From assembly GCA_033557465.1 (NCBI GenBank), contig CM066031.1, positions 1,670,904,800 through 1,670,968,799 on the forward strand: a stretch of 64,000 nt of DNA, written 5' to 3'. Below, in pieces: positions 29,800-40,568 of this stretch (positions are counted from its first letter, which is position 1; each line of letters begins with the position of its first letter). The DNA comes from Ichthyophis bannanicus (lineage: Eukaryota; Chordata; Amphibia; Gymnophiona; Ichthyophiidae). The position numbers and the translations under genes were made by a program. The notes under the pieces are model-generated. The model saw nothing but the letters and a program-made list of their open reading frames with translations. It searched no databases and was not told the DNA's origin.

Positions 29800-30936
29800 C
29801 CAACCTCCTTTCTCAGGAGCCGGTCCTGATGCCTCAAGTGGATTGATTCTTGCTTATGGCCTGGCTCTTGAAAGGGCTTGTTTCAGGAAATGAGGTTATT
29901 CGGCCCCTGTGATATTGACATTGTTGAAGGCCCACAAGTGGTCCATCTCGCTTTCTTACGTACGAATCTGGAGGATATTCGAGGCCTGGTGCATGGAGAA
30001 TAATTGTCGCCCTCTGTCGGCATCCTTGCCAGAAGTGCTGGCTTTTCTACAGGTTGGTCTGGAGAAGGGCTTGGTCTGTGGTTTGCTGTGGGTACAGGTG
30101 GCGGCAATAACCTGTTATCACGGTAGGGTCCAAGGAGTATCCTTGAGAGCCCATCTGAACGTCATTTTTTTAGAGCGGTTAAGCAGGAGCATCCTCCGAT
30201 ACATTCGATAATTCCTCCTTGGAATCTTAACCTGGTTTTATCTGTGCTGATGGCAGCGTCTTTAGAGCCGCTGAATTCTTGCATGCTTAAGGATTTGATG
30301 CTGAAGACCATGTTTCTGGTAGCTATTTGCTCTGGGTGGCTATTTGCTCTGCCCAGAGGATTTCTGAGCTTCAAGCGCTGTCATGTCAGGAGTCCTTTCT
30401 CTACGTCTCCAAGTAGAAAGAGGTGCTGAGACTGGTACCCTTCTTTCTACGCAAGGTGTGTTCGGCTTTTCATTTGAATGAGCTGGGCACGCTTCCAGTC
30501 TTCTCGGGGGCAGGTGAGATGGCTACGGACCTGCTCCTGTGCCTTCTGTCTGTTCCAGACCTTGTGGCGTTACTTGAAGAGGATGGAGCCCTTTTGGAAG
30601 TCAGACCGTCTGTTTGTCCTGTTTGGAGGACTGCGTAAGGGGGAGGCCACTTCCAAGACCTCCATCTCTAGATGGGTGAAGGAAGCCATTTCCTCAGCTT
30701 TTCTGCTCTGATGCAGAGAGTTGTCTGCAGGGTTGAGGGCTCATTCGCGCCGGACTCAGGCCATGTTATGGACCGAGACTAGCCTGGTTCTGCTGGCAGA
30801 TATTTGCAGGGCAGCCACTTGGTTGTTTCTGCATACCTTTGTGATGTATTACCATCTAGATGTAAAGGCAACAGGAGACATGAGGTTCAGGTCAGCAGTG
30901 ATTCATGCCAGGCTCGCAGGTCCCTCCCGAGGTTAG
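29800..30936 (+). pseudogene. DIRS C tyrosine recombinase, decayed
   Basis: Blocks: LAYGLALERACF then a stop; LLKAHKWSISLSYVRIWRIF; LKTMFLVAICSG (box A region, damaged by a small tandem duplication at about 30,318-30,354); GLRAHSRRTQAM (30,728 onwards, His retained); ADICRAATWLFLHTFVMYYHL with the Tyr. Several frames and stops. The order and wording match A and B. Confidence 0.8.
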
Positions 30937-30974
30937 TACTGCTATGGTACTTCCCAGAGGTCGGGTAGAGTTGA

Positions 30975-31225
30975 ATATATGCATAGACTGTGTGAATTAA
31001 CAGCATTTAAGAATCATTATTATGAGGTTTTTCAGACGATATGGAAGCCATATGAATGTTGGAGGAGTAAGGGGGTGGTAAAGTATGGGGGTGGGAAGGT
31101 GAGTGTGTATAACTTGGAGGTTTTGAAAGTGAATCTTTATAGGGGTAGGAATAAGTTTGACGTGCAAATATTATTTGTAACTAGATAAGATGTTGTATTG
31201 CTGCTAAAGTTTGTAGTAAAAACTT
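30975..31225 (+). mobile_element. 3' end fragment of an L1/Tx1-type LINE
   Basis: Begins CELTAFKNHYYEVFQTIWKP, resembling the ORF2 C-terminal block TWxPY of L1-type elements, then a G-rich 3' non-coding stretch ending near AGTAAAAACTTTTAATAGAA. It separates DIRS C from DIRS G. The match is short, so the clade call is tentative. Confidence 0.45.
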
Positions 31226-32946
31226 TTAATAGAATTCAAGTACAAAAGGAGGAATCATCCTGGCCCATCAGCAGGGTGGAAGGAAGAGTGATCCACCACT
31301 GAGGCATTAGAGATTGCTACTCTTTGTAGCTGTGCAGAGATTCATTTGACAGCTCTTTTTAGCAGTTCACATTGCGGGCTCTGAGAATGCAAAAACAGAT
31401 TTCCTGAGTTGGAACCTTCTTGAATATGGGGAGCAGGAGTTTAGCCCTCAAGGGTCCTGTTTCATTATGCAATTCTGGGTCCACCGATGTTTGACCTGAT
31501 GGTGGCGCATCGAAATGCCAAAGTGGTCTGCTTCTTCAGTTGCAGGAAGGACCTTCAGACAGTATTCATTGATGCTGTGATCCAACTATGGCCCTTGGAG
31601 GGTCTGCTGTATGTCTTCCTCCAGTGGCCACTGTAAGTCATGTATTGCGCAGAATTCAGACTCATCTGGTTCTGGCATTCTCTTGGTTATGGATTGGCCC
31701 CACAGGTTTTAGTACACTGACCTGCTAGGACTTCTAGTAGGTTCCTTGTTCCTTCTTCCTCGGGGTTGTGGCCTCCTGTGCCAGAGGCCTCTTCTGATGG
31801 AGGATCTCATCCTCTATGGCCTGGTCATTGCGAGGCGTAAGCTAGTCCATAAAGGATATTTGGAGGCAGGGATTGCCACTCTCCTTAAGGCACATAAGTC
31901 ATCTATTCCCTTGGCTTATATTGAGGTCTGCTGAGTTTTCTAGTCTTGGTGTTCTTCCAATTTCTTGGTGGCACAGAAAACTGGCGTGGCCTCCATCCTG
32001 TCCTTTTAGCAGGTGGGGCTTGTTGACTGTCTCACATTCAGTTCTCTGGAGGTGCAGGTTTTAACTTTAACTGGTAACAGGGAGTGGGTCCAGTGTCTTT
32101 CCTTAGCATCTCACTTGATAGAAACATTTCAGCAGAAAAAGACTATATAGCCTATGTAGTCTGCCCTTCCATATCAACTACTATATTCCCTTTTTTTCCT
32201 TTATTTATCCCATGCTTTCTTGAATTCAGATATTGTTCTCGTCTCTACTACCTCCACTGGGAGACTATTCCATGCATCTACCACTCTTTCTGTAAATAAA
32301 TATTTCTGCATATTATTCCTGAGTCTATCCCCTTTCACCCTCATCCTGATGTTTATTGCTTCCTTTAAGGAGTGAAACAGATTCTCCCACCTTAATGGCC
32401 CATAATCCCCCCTTATTATTGTGGGCTTTAGTGGTTGTTCCCTTTTGGCCTCTTCAGTAGGCATCTCTTAAGGACTTATCATTTAACACAGTGTTTTTTT
32501 TGTGCAATTTCTTCTGCTAAACGCATTTTGGAGCATTAGTTACTCTTGTGTTGAGATACATATCTTTCATTTTCATCTGTAGCTGTCTCTCTGCATACAG
32601 TGCCTTCCTTTCCACTTAAAGTCCTATCTCCATTTCATATGAATCAGGTGGTCTGTCTTCAGCTGAGGATCTTAAGCAGAACAGATTTCTTCATGCACTG
32701 GATATCAGAGTTTTTTGGTGAGGTACTTGAAGGTTGCAAACTCCTTTGTTCTTCATATCACCTTTGCAACCTTTTAATGTCCCTTCAGCTTCTATTGCTT
32801 GCTGGATCAAGTAGACTATCTGTTCAATCTTCTTGTTGAATCTTAAGCAAGTGCCAGTCAGCCTTAGAGCTCATTCACATGAGCTCAGACATCATCCTGG
32901 GCAGAAGCCAAAGCAGTGGCTCCAAAAGACATTTGCAAAGCGGCAA
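31226..32946 (+). mobile_element. DIRS fragment G (RNase H, MT-like, YR), interrupted by a CR1 tail
   Basis: Enters at RNase H (HQQGGRKS, then AVHIAGSENAKTDFLSW near 31,370), then MT-like residues (LMVAHRNAKVVCFFSC) and the YR N-terminus in 31,746-31,934 (LILYGLVIARRKLVHKGYLE). After a CR1 piece at 32,105-32,470 the YR resumes (LPSFPLKVLSPFHMNQVVCL; ALELIHMSSD for the RAHS box) and stops at DICKAA, at 32,946. No ends are present, many stops: an old remnant. Confidence 0.72.
32105..32470 (-). mobile_element. CR1 LINE 3' end (same subfamily as CR1b)
   Basis: Closely parallels 43,145-43,480: GAAAAAGACTATATAGCCTA, CTGCCCTTCCATATCAACTA, GGGAGACTATTCCATG, CACTCTTTCTGTAAA. On the minus strand it encodes RNNMQKYLFTERVVDAWNSL and VETRTISEFKKAWDK, the CR1 ORF2 C-terminus. 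It interrupts DIRS G. Confidence 0.8.
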
Positions 32947-33905
32947 TAGAAAGCAAATAGAAAGCTAGGAATCATAAGGAAAGGAATGGGGGAGCAGTGG
33001 CCTAGTGGTTAGGACATGGTATCTCAGGCCAGAGGGCTGGGGGTTCAAGTCCCACCTAGGGACAGCAATCTCAGCCTGGAGGGACTGGGGTTTCTAGTCC
33101 TATAGGCACTCCTTATGGCCTTGGGCAAGCCACTTTACCCTCCATTGCCTCAGGTACACAGATTGTGAGCCCTTTGGCGACAAGGGAATGTCCAGTACCT
33201 GTTTGTAGTGATTACATAATGAAAACCGCTTTGATTGAAGGATAAGGCAGTATAGAAAACTGAATAAATAAATAAAATTATAATGCCTCTGTATTGTTCC
33301 ATGGTGCAACTGTAACGTGAATATTGTGTGCAGTTCTGGTTGCCATATCTAAAAAAGGATATAGCGGAATTAGATAAGGTACAGAGAACCGCCACCAAAA
33401 TGATAAAGGGAATGGAAGGATACTTCTATGAGAAAAGACTTAAAAGATTAGGGCTCTGCAGCTTGGAAAAGAGATGGCTTAGGGAGATATGATAGAGGTC
33501 TATAAAATAATAAATGGAGTGATCAGCTAAACATAGATCGGTGGTTTACTCCTTGAAAAAGTAGAAAGACTAGGGGACATGCAACGGAGCTACAGTTTAG
33601 CACATTTAAGACTATTCGGAGACAATATTTTTTCACTTAACGTTATTAAACTCTGGAATTCATTGACGGAGGATGTAGTAAAAGCTGTTAGTGTAGCTGG
33701 GTTTAAAAGAGTTAGGACAAGTTCCTGGAGAAAAAGTCCATAAACCATTATTAAAGTGGTCTGGGAAAATCCACTACTTACCTCTAGGATAAGCAGCATG
33801 GTATCTGCCTCTCTTTTGGGAACCTGACAGGTAATTGTATCACAAGATACTGGGTTTGATGGACCTTTGGTCTGACCCAGCATGGCATATTTTATGTTCT
33901 TATGG
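32947..33905 (+). mobile_element. CR1 LINE (CR1c), 3' part, with SINE inside
   Basis: Starts AAAGCAAATAGAAAGCTAGG (KANRKLGIIRKGM), continues after a SINE with TAATGCCTCTGTATTGTTCC and the ORF2 C-terminus, then the 3' end GGTCTGACCCAGCATGGCAT and one 8-bp tail unit, TTATGTTCTTATGG. This is the opposite orientation to CR1a. Several stops and indels. Confidence 0.85.
32990..33283 (+). mobile_element. tRNA-derived SINE inside CR1c
   Basis: The head is GGGGGAGCAGTGGCCTAGTGG with B-box-like GGGTTCAAGTCCCACC. The body has TTGGGCAAGCCACTTTACCC and TCCATTGCCTCAGGTAC. The tail is AAACCGCTTTGATTGAAGGA to (AATA)n. The tail resembles the end of the L2-like LINE at 36,120-36,178. A degenerate second B-box-like segment (GGGGTTTCTAGTCC) follows the first. 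Not a functional tRNA. Confidence 0.82.
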
Positions 33906-33984
33906 TATTACGTCATTGCTTACTTTTGTTAAACTGCAGATTGAAAATAGGCTTCAGTAAGAGTGTGCCTTTGGGAATTCAAAA

Positions 33985-34266
33985 GGAATGCCATACTGGG
34001 TCAGACTAAGGTCCATCGAGTCCAGTATCCTATTTCCAACAGTGGCCAATCCAGGTCACAAGTACCTGTCAGGTTCTCAAAAAGGTACATAGATTCCATG
34101 ATGCTTATCCATTATTAAAGAGGACCTGGGAAATGCACCGCTTACCCCTGGGATAAGCCACATGGAATCTGTGTACCTTTTTGGATACCTGACAGATACT
34201 TGTAACTTGGATTGGACATAGTTGGAAACAGGGCTTGATGGACCCTTAGTCTAACCAGGTATGGCA
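33985..34266. mobile_element. Two CR1 3' ends head to head
   Basis: 33,985-34,109 is a minus-strand CR1 end (TGCCATACTGGGTCAGACTA, AACAGTGGCCAATCC). 34,110-34,266 is a plus-strand CR1 end (CCATTATTAAAGAGGACC to GTCTAACCAGGTATGGCAT). They form an imperfect inverted repeat of about 125-bp arms. Confidence 0.8.
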
Positions 34267-34329
34267 TAAACCACTCTTCTCAACTGGTTTAGCAGGATTA
34301 AAGGAAAGGAAATTAATAGTAAGGAAAAT

Positions 34330-34700
34330 TTCACCTTTATATATTAAGAGCTCTGTAGAAGGTATAGGATGCTGCAGCAAGGCTCCTACTAAAGCAGTCT
34401 GAATTTACTCACATAACCACAGTGTTGATCCAGCTTCACTTGTCCCATTGGAATTCAGTGTGAAATACAAAATTACGCCGGCAAGTTTTAAAATTGTGCA
34501 TGGGTTGTCTGCTATTGTGCTTTTGCCACTATTACGAACGAATGCATCTAACTGGGGTTCCACCACTAAGTGATAGAAAGAAACAAGTGGTGCAAGTGAG
34601 GTTATTCTCAATATATGCTCCAAGCATTTGGAATGTATTACCAAATGAACTGCGAATGTTTCATCAGGCTTCTAACTGATAGTTTTTCATAGCTGTTGTG
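34330..34700 (+). pseudogene. L2-like LINE C-terminal fragment
   Basis: Plus-strand frames hold fragments like GCCTGTTGxxxPxxxR-less remnants: FKIVHGLSAIVLLPL-like wording around 34,480-34,530, then LSDRKKQVVQVRLFSIYAPS and IWNVLPNELRMFHQAS (34,570-34,670). SIYAPSIWNVLP corresponds to the APxxWNSLP block at the LINE C-terminus. Clade uncertain within L2/CR1-like groups. Confidence 0.55.
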
Positions 34701-34882
34701 GATGGGAAATTCAGAATTAATACATGGATACTGGGTAGTAGGGTAGTTGATCTGTAAATATTTTTGTGGGTGATTTTGATATTGTGTGTCATATGTTGTT
34801 ACTGATGTTTGCCGTACTTTGCTTTGATTTATAGTGACTAGACGGGTTATTTATAACTATTTTAAAGTTACTAGAAGTAGCC

Positions 34883-35100
34883 TAGTAATTGGAGCAGTGG
34901 CCTGGTGACCAAAGAGACCAGGGTTCAAATCCTTTGGGCACTACCTGTGGCCTTCGACAAGTCATTTAACCCTCCATTGCCTCAAGTACAAACTTAAATT
35001 GTAAATCCTCCAAAAAGAGGAAAATACCTACTGTACCTGATTGCAACTCACCTTGAACTACCACTGGAAAGGTATGAGCAACATACAAAAACCCCCAACT
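34883..35100 (+). mobile_element. tRNA-derived SINE
   Basis: Head GGAGCAGTGGCCTGGTGACC with GGGTTCAAATCC, body TCGACAAGTCATTTAACCC and CCTCCATTGCCTCAAGTAC, then TACCTACTGTACCTGATTGC and CTCACCTTGAACTAC. The same family as the SINE at 32,990 up to the body. The tail differs and ends near CATACAAAAACCCC. Confidence 0.78.
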
Positions 35101-35149
35101 CATTAAAACATTTATAAAATTGTACAAGAGATCAACCCACCTTCTCTCT

Positions 35150-36178
35150 ATGAAAATATTCAGGCTCCTACCTAAGGGTTCAATTCAAAAACATCAGAAA
35201 AATACTAAAACAACTGTTTATTTTTAATATTTTCATAGATGACATAAGAATATTATTTTAAAATGTCATACCCTATTAAGTCTGTTATGAATGAGAAACT
35301 TTTTAAAAAATAACTATAACAACATTGAACATCAAAACTGAAGTGACATACTTAAGTGTCACGCTGGCCCAACACCGACCATACAGAAACTACCAATGCC
35401 GCATAATGTAAGGACTATTCAGAACCTATGACCCATCTTAGACACAAACGACTTCATAATGGTATGTCAAGCCATCTCACCTCGCAGCAAGATTATTTGC
35501 AATATGCTATACCAAGGATTACCAAAGCATACACTTTACCCTCTACAGCTGGCACAAAATATAGCCACCAAGATAATGACACACCTAAACAAGATCATAT
35601 CACTCCCACACTAAAAAGTCTTGACTGGCTACCAATAGTACAGAGAATAATGCATAAATCAGTCATCATTATTTTGAAACTGATACAGAACCAATTCATA
35701 TCCAATCTTCATACCCTAATAGATAGAGCACCCAATATAAGATCAAAGCAAAGTAATCAGCAAAACTTACTTGCTATACCAGCCATAAAAAGAAGGAACT
35801 CCCAACAAACATGCAGTCAAGCCTTTACCCTATTTGTGCCCACAATCTGGAACGCCTTCCCAGAAACCTTAATAGCCGCCAAAACCATACCTGACCTACA
35901 AAAGAAACGTTGGACCCGATGAAATAGGCTAATCCCACTTTGCTCTCTGAACTCTAACGCTAGTCCCTTTAGATGACAATACCATAGAATCTATGTCCGC
36001 CATGTTCATCCCCAGTTTCGGTTTCCCTCAATACCAGTTATATACCCATCTTTGTAGATCCAGTTTGATTTATCCTCGTTTTATGTAAAGCTGCACTCGC
36101 TGTTAATGTTTCAATGTTTCGTGTAAACCGCTTTGACTGTAAGAGAAAGCGGTATATAAACTTTATTATATAAATAAA
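35150..36178 (+). mobile_element. L2-like LINE, 3' part
   Basis: The C-terminal ORF2 piece is the 35,428-35,922 frame: SLDWLPIVQRIMHKSVIIIL and FTLFVPTIWNAFPETLIAA, equivalents of the LHWLPV and PxxWNxLP blocks. The element ends with TAAACCGCTTTGACTGTAAG, AGCGGTATATAAAC and AATAAATA at 36,178. Its tail resembles that of the SINE at 32,990-33,283, so it belongs to the likely partner LINE family. Confidence 0.78.
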
Positions 36179-36344
36179 TATAACAGTTTGATAGTCTGTT
36201 AGTCTTGTTTAAAAAGAACTGCAAAATCATTCTGATTAACTTATGTTTTCACATTAAGTTCTTCATTAAAAATTAAGGGCCCTATGTATTAATCTGAATT
36301 AGCTGTTTACATGGCAATTAATGTTAACCTGTGCTTATTTCAGC

Positions 36345-37340
36345 ATTATCACAAACAATTTCAATGTAACCCTTAAAAGGCTATACTTCTACCTTCTCTA
36401 CTTATTACTCCTATCAGTCTGGATTACTTTATTAGGTGTCAAAATGCCACACTGTATTCTAACTTAATTTTCATACCTAAAATATCACACATCCATACAT
36501 GCATCCAGCTGTATAAGCTTCCAACAATATAAAACATAGCAGCCTAAATTTTCTCTGAAAGTATCACATTGATCCATATATTAAACGTATTAAACTTCTT
36601 CAAAAAAGAATATCAAGTAACATTGTAGATAAACTCTAAAAAATGTTAATATGAAACCACTTCTGTGTACCGGAGGGACTTCTGATGACTTCACATAATC
36701 CTCTTTGCAAAGGAAGAAAATAAACACAAGTAAATCCGCCACAATCTCAGTTCAGTTCATAAAAGGATTTTCTATATAGATCCCTCCAATCTCCAAACTC
36801 CAGACTCTTAGAATGGTACCCCCCAAAAACTTGAGGTACTTTCTCTGCTCAGAGGTAGATAACCACAATGTTCCGTTGATATAAATACCAATGGTGCCAA
36901 GGCTCACTTCATTTTACTTTTTACTTCACTTCACTTTTTACTTCACTTCACTTCATAATTCAACGATGTAGGCGGTTTGCATGTTACTATTGCAAACTCA
37001 TACGCTGTGCCATATCCCACAATCACTGTCACTTCAAATCCAACTTGACCTACTTTTCTCTGCTCAGAGGTAGATAGCCTCAATATTTTGTTAATACAGA
37101 TACCAATGGCACTAAGGCTCACTTCATTTTACTGCACCTCACTTCAGAATTAAACAATGTAGACAGCTTCCATATTACTATTGCAAACTCATATGCTGTG
37201 CTGTATTCCACAATCACTTTCACTTCAAATCCAACCATGGACCATAGTTTCGCCTCTCTGGCTTCGTCAGGGGAACTTAAGAAAAACCAAAATCAAAATG
37301 TATTCACCATCTCAGCCCAAACTTACAGAAACACCCACAA
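36345..37340 (+). repeat. Unclassified dispersed repeat R1, longer copy
   Basis: Matches 53,650-53,905 in inverted orientation in two blocks: 36,345-36,566 and about 37,297-37,340 (ATTCACCATCTCAGCCCAAA). The roughly 730 bp between the blocks is absent from the other copy. It holds a degenerate tandem pair of about 210 bp (36,838-37,045 and 37,050-37,230; CTCTGCTCAGAGGTAGATA in both). No coding potential, no ends identified. Confidence 0.75.
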
Positions 37341-37434
37341 CCTCTAACCACTCGCTGACATTCAGCTCTTTTCAAACTGCTGTCAGCAAAAGCACAATCT
37401 TCACAAAACAGAAGTCAGCACAGGCGTACTCCAG

Positions 37435-37436
<2 letters not shown>

Positions 37437-37491
<55 letters not shown>
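37437..37491. repeat. (TA)n microsatellite
   Basis: About 27 uninterrupted TA units. Likely polymorphic in length. Confidence 0.97.
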
Positions 37492-37494
<3 letters not shown>

Positions 37495-37822
37495 ACTCCC
37501 ACAGCAAATAGTTTCGTTTAATTTACATACATGACCACAAGCCCCCCACCTAACAACAACAACAACATAAATCTAGGTACCCTCCTCCACAGTGCCCCTC
37601 CACCCCTCCCAACCCTCCCCTCCCTCCCATAGACTAACCTTGCCAAGCTCCATTTCCAATACTCCCCCCCCCCCTTACCACCTCCATACTAATGCAATAA
37701 AACCAAGTTCCCTTCTGGAGACCTGCACTTCCTCAGGGCCCTTCGTCTGCTTAGATCTCCACAATCCACCTGCCCTCCACCCTCTGTTACCGATACTGGC
37801 GGCCTAAAGCAACCAGTGAGTA

Positions 37823-39676
37823 TCAGACTATATCGTCATTCTCTCCCGCACCCTGTCGCTGCTGTACTCCCATAGGCGCACCCAACAGGGGTCCCCAAGT
37901 ATACTGGAATTCTTCCACGCGTCTTTGCCCCAACATCTGGGCAGTTCTGCATTCCATCTGCATCAGTTCCCTCATGTGCTGCTCCCATTCCCTCAGCTGT
38001 GGACCCCGCTCCGACATCCACTGCCGTAGGATGCATTGCTTTGCCACAATGAAACTTTTCTCATATAGCTTCCTTTGGGTCTTCTTCCCCACACTATCTG
38101 ATTGGGGTAAATGAAATATACACCATTCCAGCCGGAGTTCCAATTTAACCCCTGTCCAGAACACCAACCGCTCCTGGATCCCCTCCCAGAACATCTGTAT
38201 ACGGGGACATGACCAGAACCGGTGAAAAAGTGTTCCTACTTCCCTTTCGCAGAGGCCACACGCATCTGTCTTCGAGATTCCCATCCTCATTTTTACGAGT
38301 GCTATACGTCCATTCAAAGAAACTGGGAGATCTCTCCAATTTTTCAATCGATCTGTTGCCACATCTAACATTGGCCCCACATTGACCTCATACAATCTGT
38401 TTGGATTGTCTGGAATTTGAATGCCCAAGTAACGAATTTGCCCCAGCGCCCAACTTAACGGGAAATCTCCTTGCCAGTTTCCCTGCGCCAGGCCACCCAC
38501 ATCTAATATTACCGATTTACTCCTATTTATCTTCAGCCCTGAGAAAGACCCAAATTGCTCAATGTGTTGTAGCGCTACTTCCAATGATCTAAGGGGGTTC
38601 CGAAGACGACATAACATGTCGTCAGCAAACGCACTCACCTTAATCCCTCCTCCATTCCACTTTATACCCTCTATCACCTCTGAGTCGATAAACAACTTCA
38701 ACAAATGTTCCAACTGGAGCACAAAAAGCAATGGAGACAAAGGGCACCCTTGTCTCGTGCCCCTTTTCAATGAGAAGGGTTGCGACCTTTCCCCCCCGCT
38801 AACCACTACTGCCAACGGGACCATATATAGTGCTTGTATCCACTGCAAATATTGCCCTTGAAAACCAAACTTTCGCAAGGCTGCAAACATATAACCCCAG
38901 GAGACCCTATCAAAAGCTTTCTCTGCGTCTAAACTGACAAGAAGCAGTGGGTCTCGTTCCAACATACACTTCTCCATCCCCAGCAGCACTCTGCTAATAT
39001 TCGCGAAGGCCTCTCTACCCTTTACAAAACCCGACTGATGTGGACCCACTAAGCCCGGGAGGAACTGCTGCAGTCTGTTCGCCAGCACAGAGGCAAGTAC
39101 TTTCATATCATAATTAATTAGAGAGATCGACCGATACAAGGCCGGGTCCTCCTGATCTTTCCCGGGTTTCGGGATAAGGGTGATGATCGAGGTCCTCATG
39201 TCCCTTGGGAAATAGCCCACTTCCAAGGCTTCCCCATACACCGCCGCCAACGTTGGAGTCACCTGGGCAGACAGCATTTTATAAAACTCCGTCCCATACC
39301 CATCCGGGCCCGGTGCTTTATGCGGCGCTCCTTTCTGTATTACTCTCTGTATCTCCTCCCCAGTAATCGGCTTGTTCAACTTCCTTTGCTGCGACTCTGA
39401 CAATAGCGGGAGCTGCACAGTGTCTAAAAAGGCTTTTGCTTGCTCCTCATTATCCCTTTCCAAGGTGTATAACTCATCGAAAAACTTCCGAAAGACCCGC
39501 ACAATTTGCCCTGCCTCACTATATTTCATCCCCTTTTTATCCCGAATCACAGCTACTCCTCTAGGGCACGCCCGATCACGCACTAACCTAGCCAGAAGCT
39601 TGCCAGTGCGGTCCCCATAGCGAAAGAATTGGTGCGTATAATATTGCATAGACTGAATCGCTCTCTCCTGCAACAC
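37823..39676 (-). pseudogene. L1a ORF2 RT and C-terminal domain with in-frame deletion
   Basis: An open 617-codon frame, the C-terminal part of a LINE ORF2. RT blocks in order: KAPGPDGYGTEFYK, TLIPKPGKDQEDPALYRSIS, QSGFVKGREAFANI, LVSLDAEKAFDRVSW, GTRQGCPLSPLLFVL, SAFADDMLCRL (catalytic Asp pair intact), FSGLKINRSKS, YLGIQIP. After GRIALVKM it jumps to CGLCEREVGTLFHRFWSCP, the C-terminal Cys/His knuckle. The full-length L1b has about 320 more codons there. The junction lies near 38,260-38,290 and keeps the frame. The N-terminal endonuclease is missing. Confidence 0.88.
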
Positions 39677-39924
39677 GCCTTTCAGCTGTTTTTGTATTTC
39701 AATATACTTTTTGAGGGCTCCTCGCCTCCGTACAACTGATGCCTTTGCTTCACTTAGTTCCCTAGATCAGTGTTTTTCAACCTTTTTTGTGCAAAGGCAC
39801 ACTTTTTTCATGAAAAAAATCACGAGGCACACCACCATTAGAAAATGTTAAAAAAATTTACCTCTGTGCCTATATTGACTATATATAAAGTAATTCTCTT
39901 GAATAGGAATCAAACACTCACACC

Positions 39925-40230
39925 AACCCCCCTCCCCTGCTGGTTCACACCAACCACCCTCCCCTGCTGGTTCACTCACACCACCCCCCCCCCTCCACTG
40001 CTGGTTCACTCACCCACCCCCCTGTCACTTACTCACCCCTCCTGCTGGGTCACTCACTCACTTACCCCCCCTCCCCTGCTGGTTCACTCACACCATCGCC
40101 CCCCCCCCCCTGGCTGGTTCACTCACACCACCCCCCCGCCACTGCTGGTTCACTCACACTCCCCCCCCCCTTGCTGGTTCACTCACACTCCCCCCCCCTT
40201 GCTGGTTCACTCACACACACACACACCCCC
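39925..40230. repeat. C-rich minisatellite in hAT2
   Basis: About ten degenerate units of 25-35 bp, each CTGCTGGTTCACTCACAC plus a C-run of variable length. Frames through it give Pro/Leu-rich products and are not genes. Confidence 0.85.
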
Positions 40231-40241
40231 CTCTGCCCAAG

Positions 40242-40568
40242 CCGCTGCTTCTGCTTTGTACAGAGCAGCGGCTGCACTACATTTACATTGAAAAGTAATG
40301 AGAAACTGTGTCAGGAGCCCTCCGGTCATCGCAGAGCCCGAGGAAGTGATGTCATGGGGCGGGCTCCTCACAGGCTGTCTTTCCTTTTCAAATTAACTTT
40401 ATTGCAGCTAAAGTTAATTTGAAAAGGAAAGACAGCCTGTGAGGAGCCCGCCCCCATGACATCACTTCCTCGGGCTCTGCATGATCGGAGGGCTCCTGAC
40501 ACAGTTTCTCTTTACTTTTCAATGTAAGTGTAGTGCAGCCGCTGCTCTGTACAAAGCAGAACCAGCGG
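40242..40568. repeat. Palindrome in hAT2
   Basis: Arms of about 159 bp (40,242-40,400 and 40,410-40,568) around a 9-base loop, ATTGCAGCT. The arms differ at only a few sites, for example GTCATCG/CATGATC. It can form one long hairpin. Confidence 0.9.

Larger units (their letters stand above)
19655..30970 (+). mobile_element. DIRS retrotransposon C, split by DIRS D
   Basis: The same broad family as A and B. The left non-coding region and a decayed gag are followed by the RT up to 22,948. The RT resumes after DIRS D at 28,608, then come RNase H, MT-like and YR to about 30,936. The sequence after the YR (TACTGCTATGGTACTTCCCAGAGGTC) matches the ICR start of B, but a right ITR was not found, and an L1-like fragment follows. 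It is heavily mutated throughout and older than D, which interrupts it. Confidence 0.85.

Noticed and set aside
32990..33060. tRNA gene
   Set aside because: A and B boxes are present, but the cloverleaf is missing and the sequence continues into a SINE body and tail. The same holds at 6110-6293 and 34,883.
39925..40230. CRISPR-like array
   Set aside because: Units are contiguous and degenerate with no spacers; this is a minisatellite in a vertebrate transposon.
39845..40291. 148-codon Pro/Leu/His-rich frame
   Set aside because: It translates the C-rich minisatellite of hAT2; repetition of PPLLVHSH units reflects the DNA repeat.
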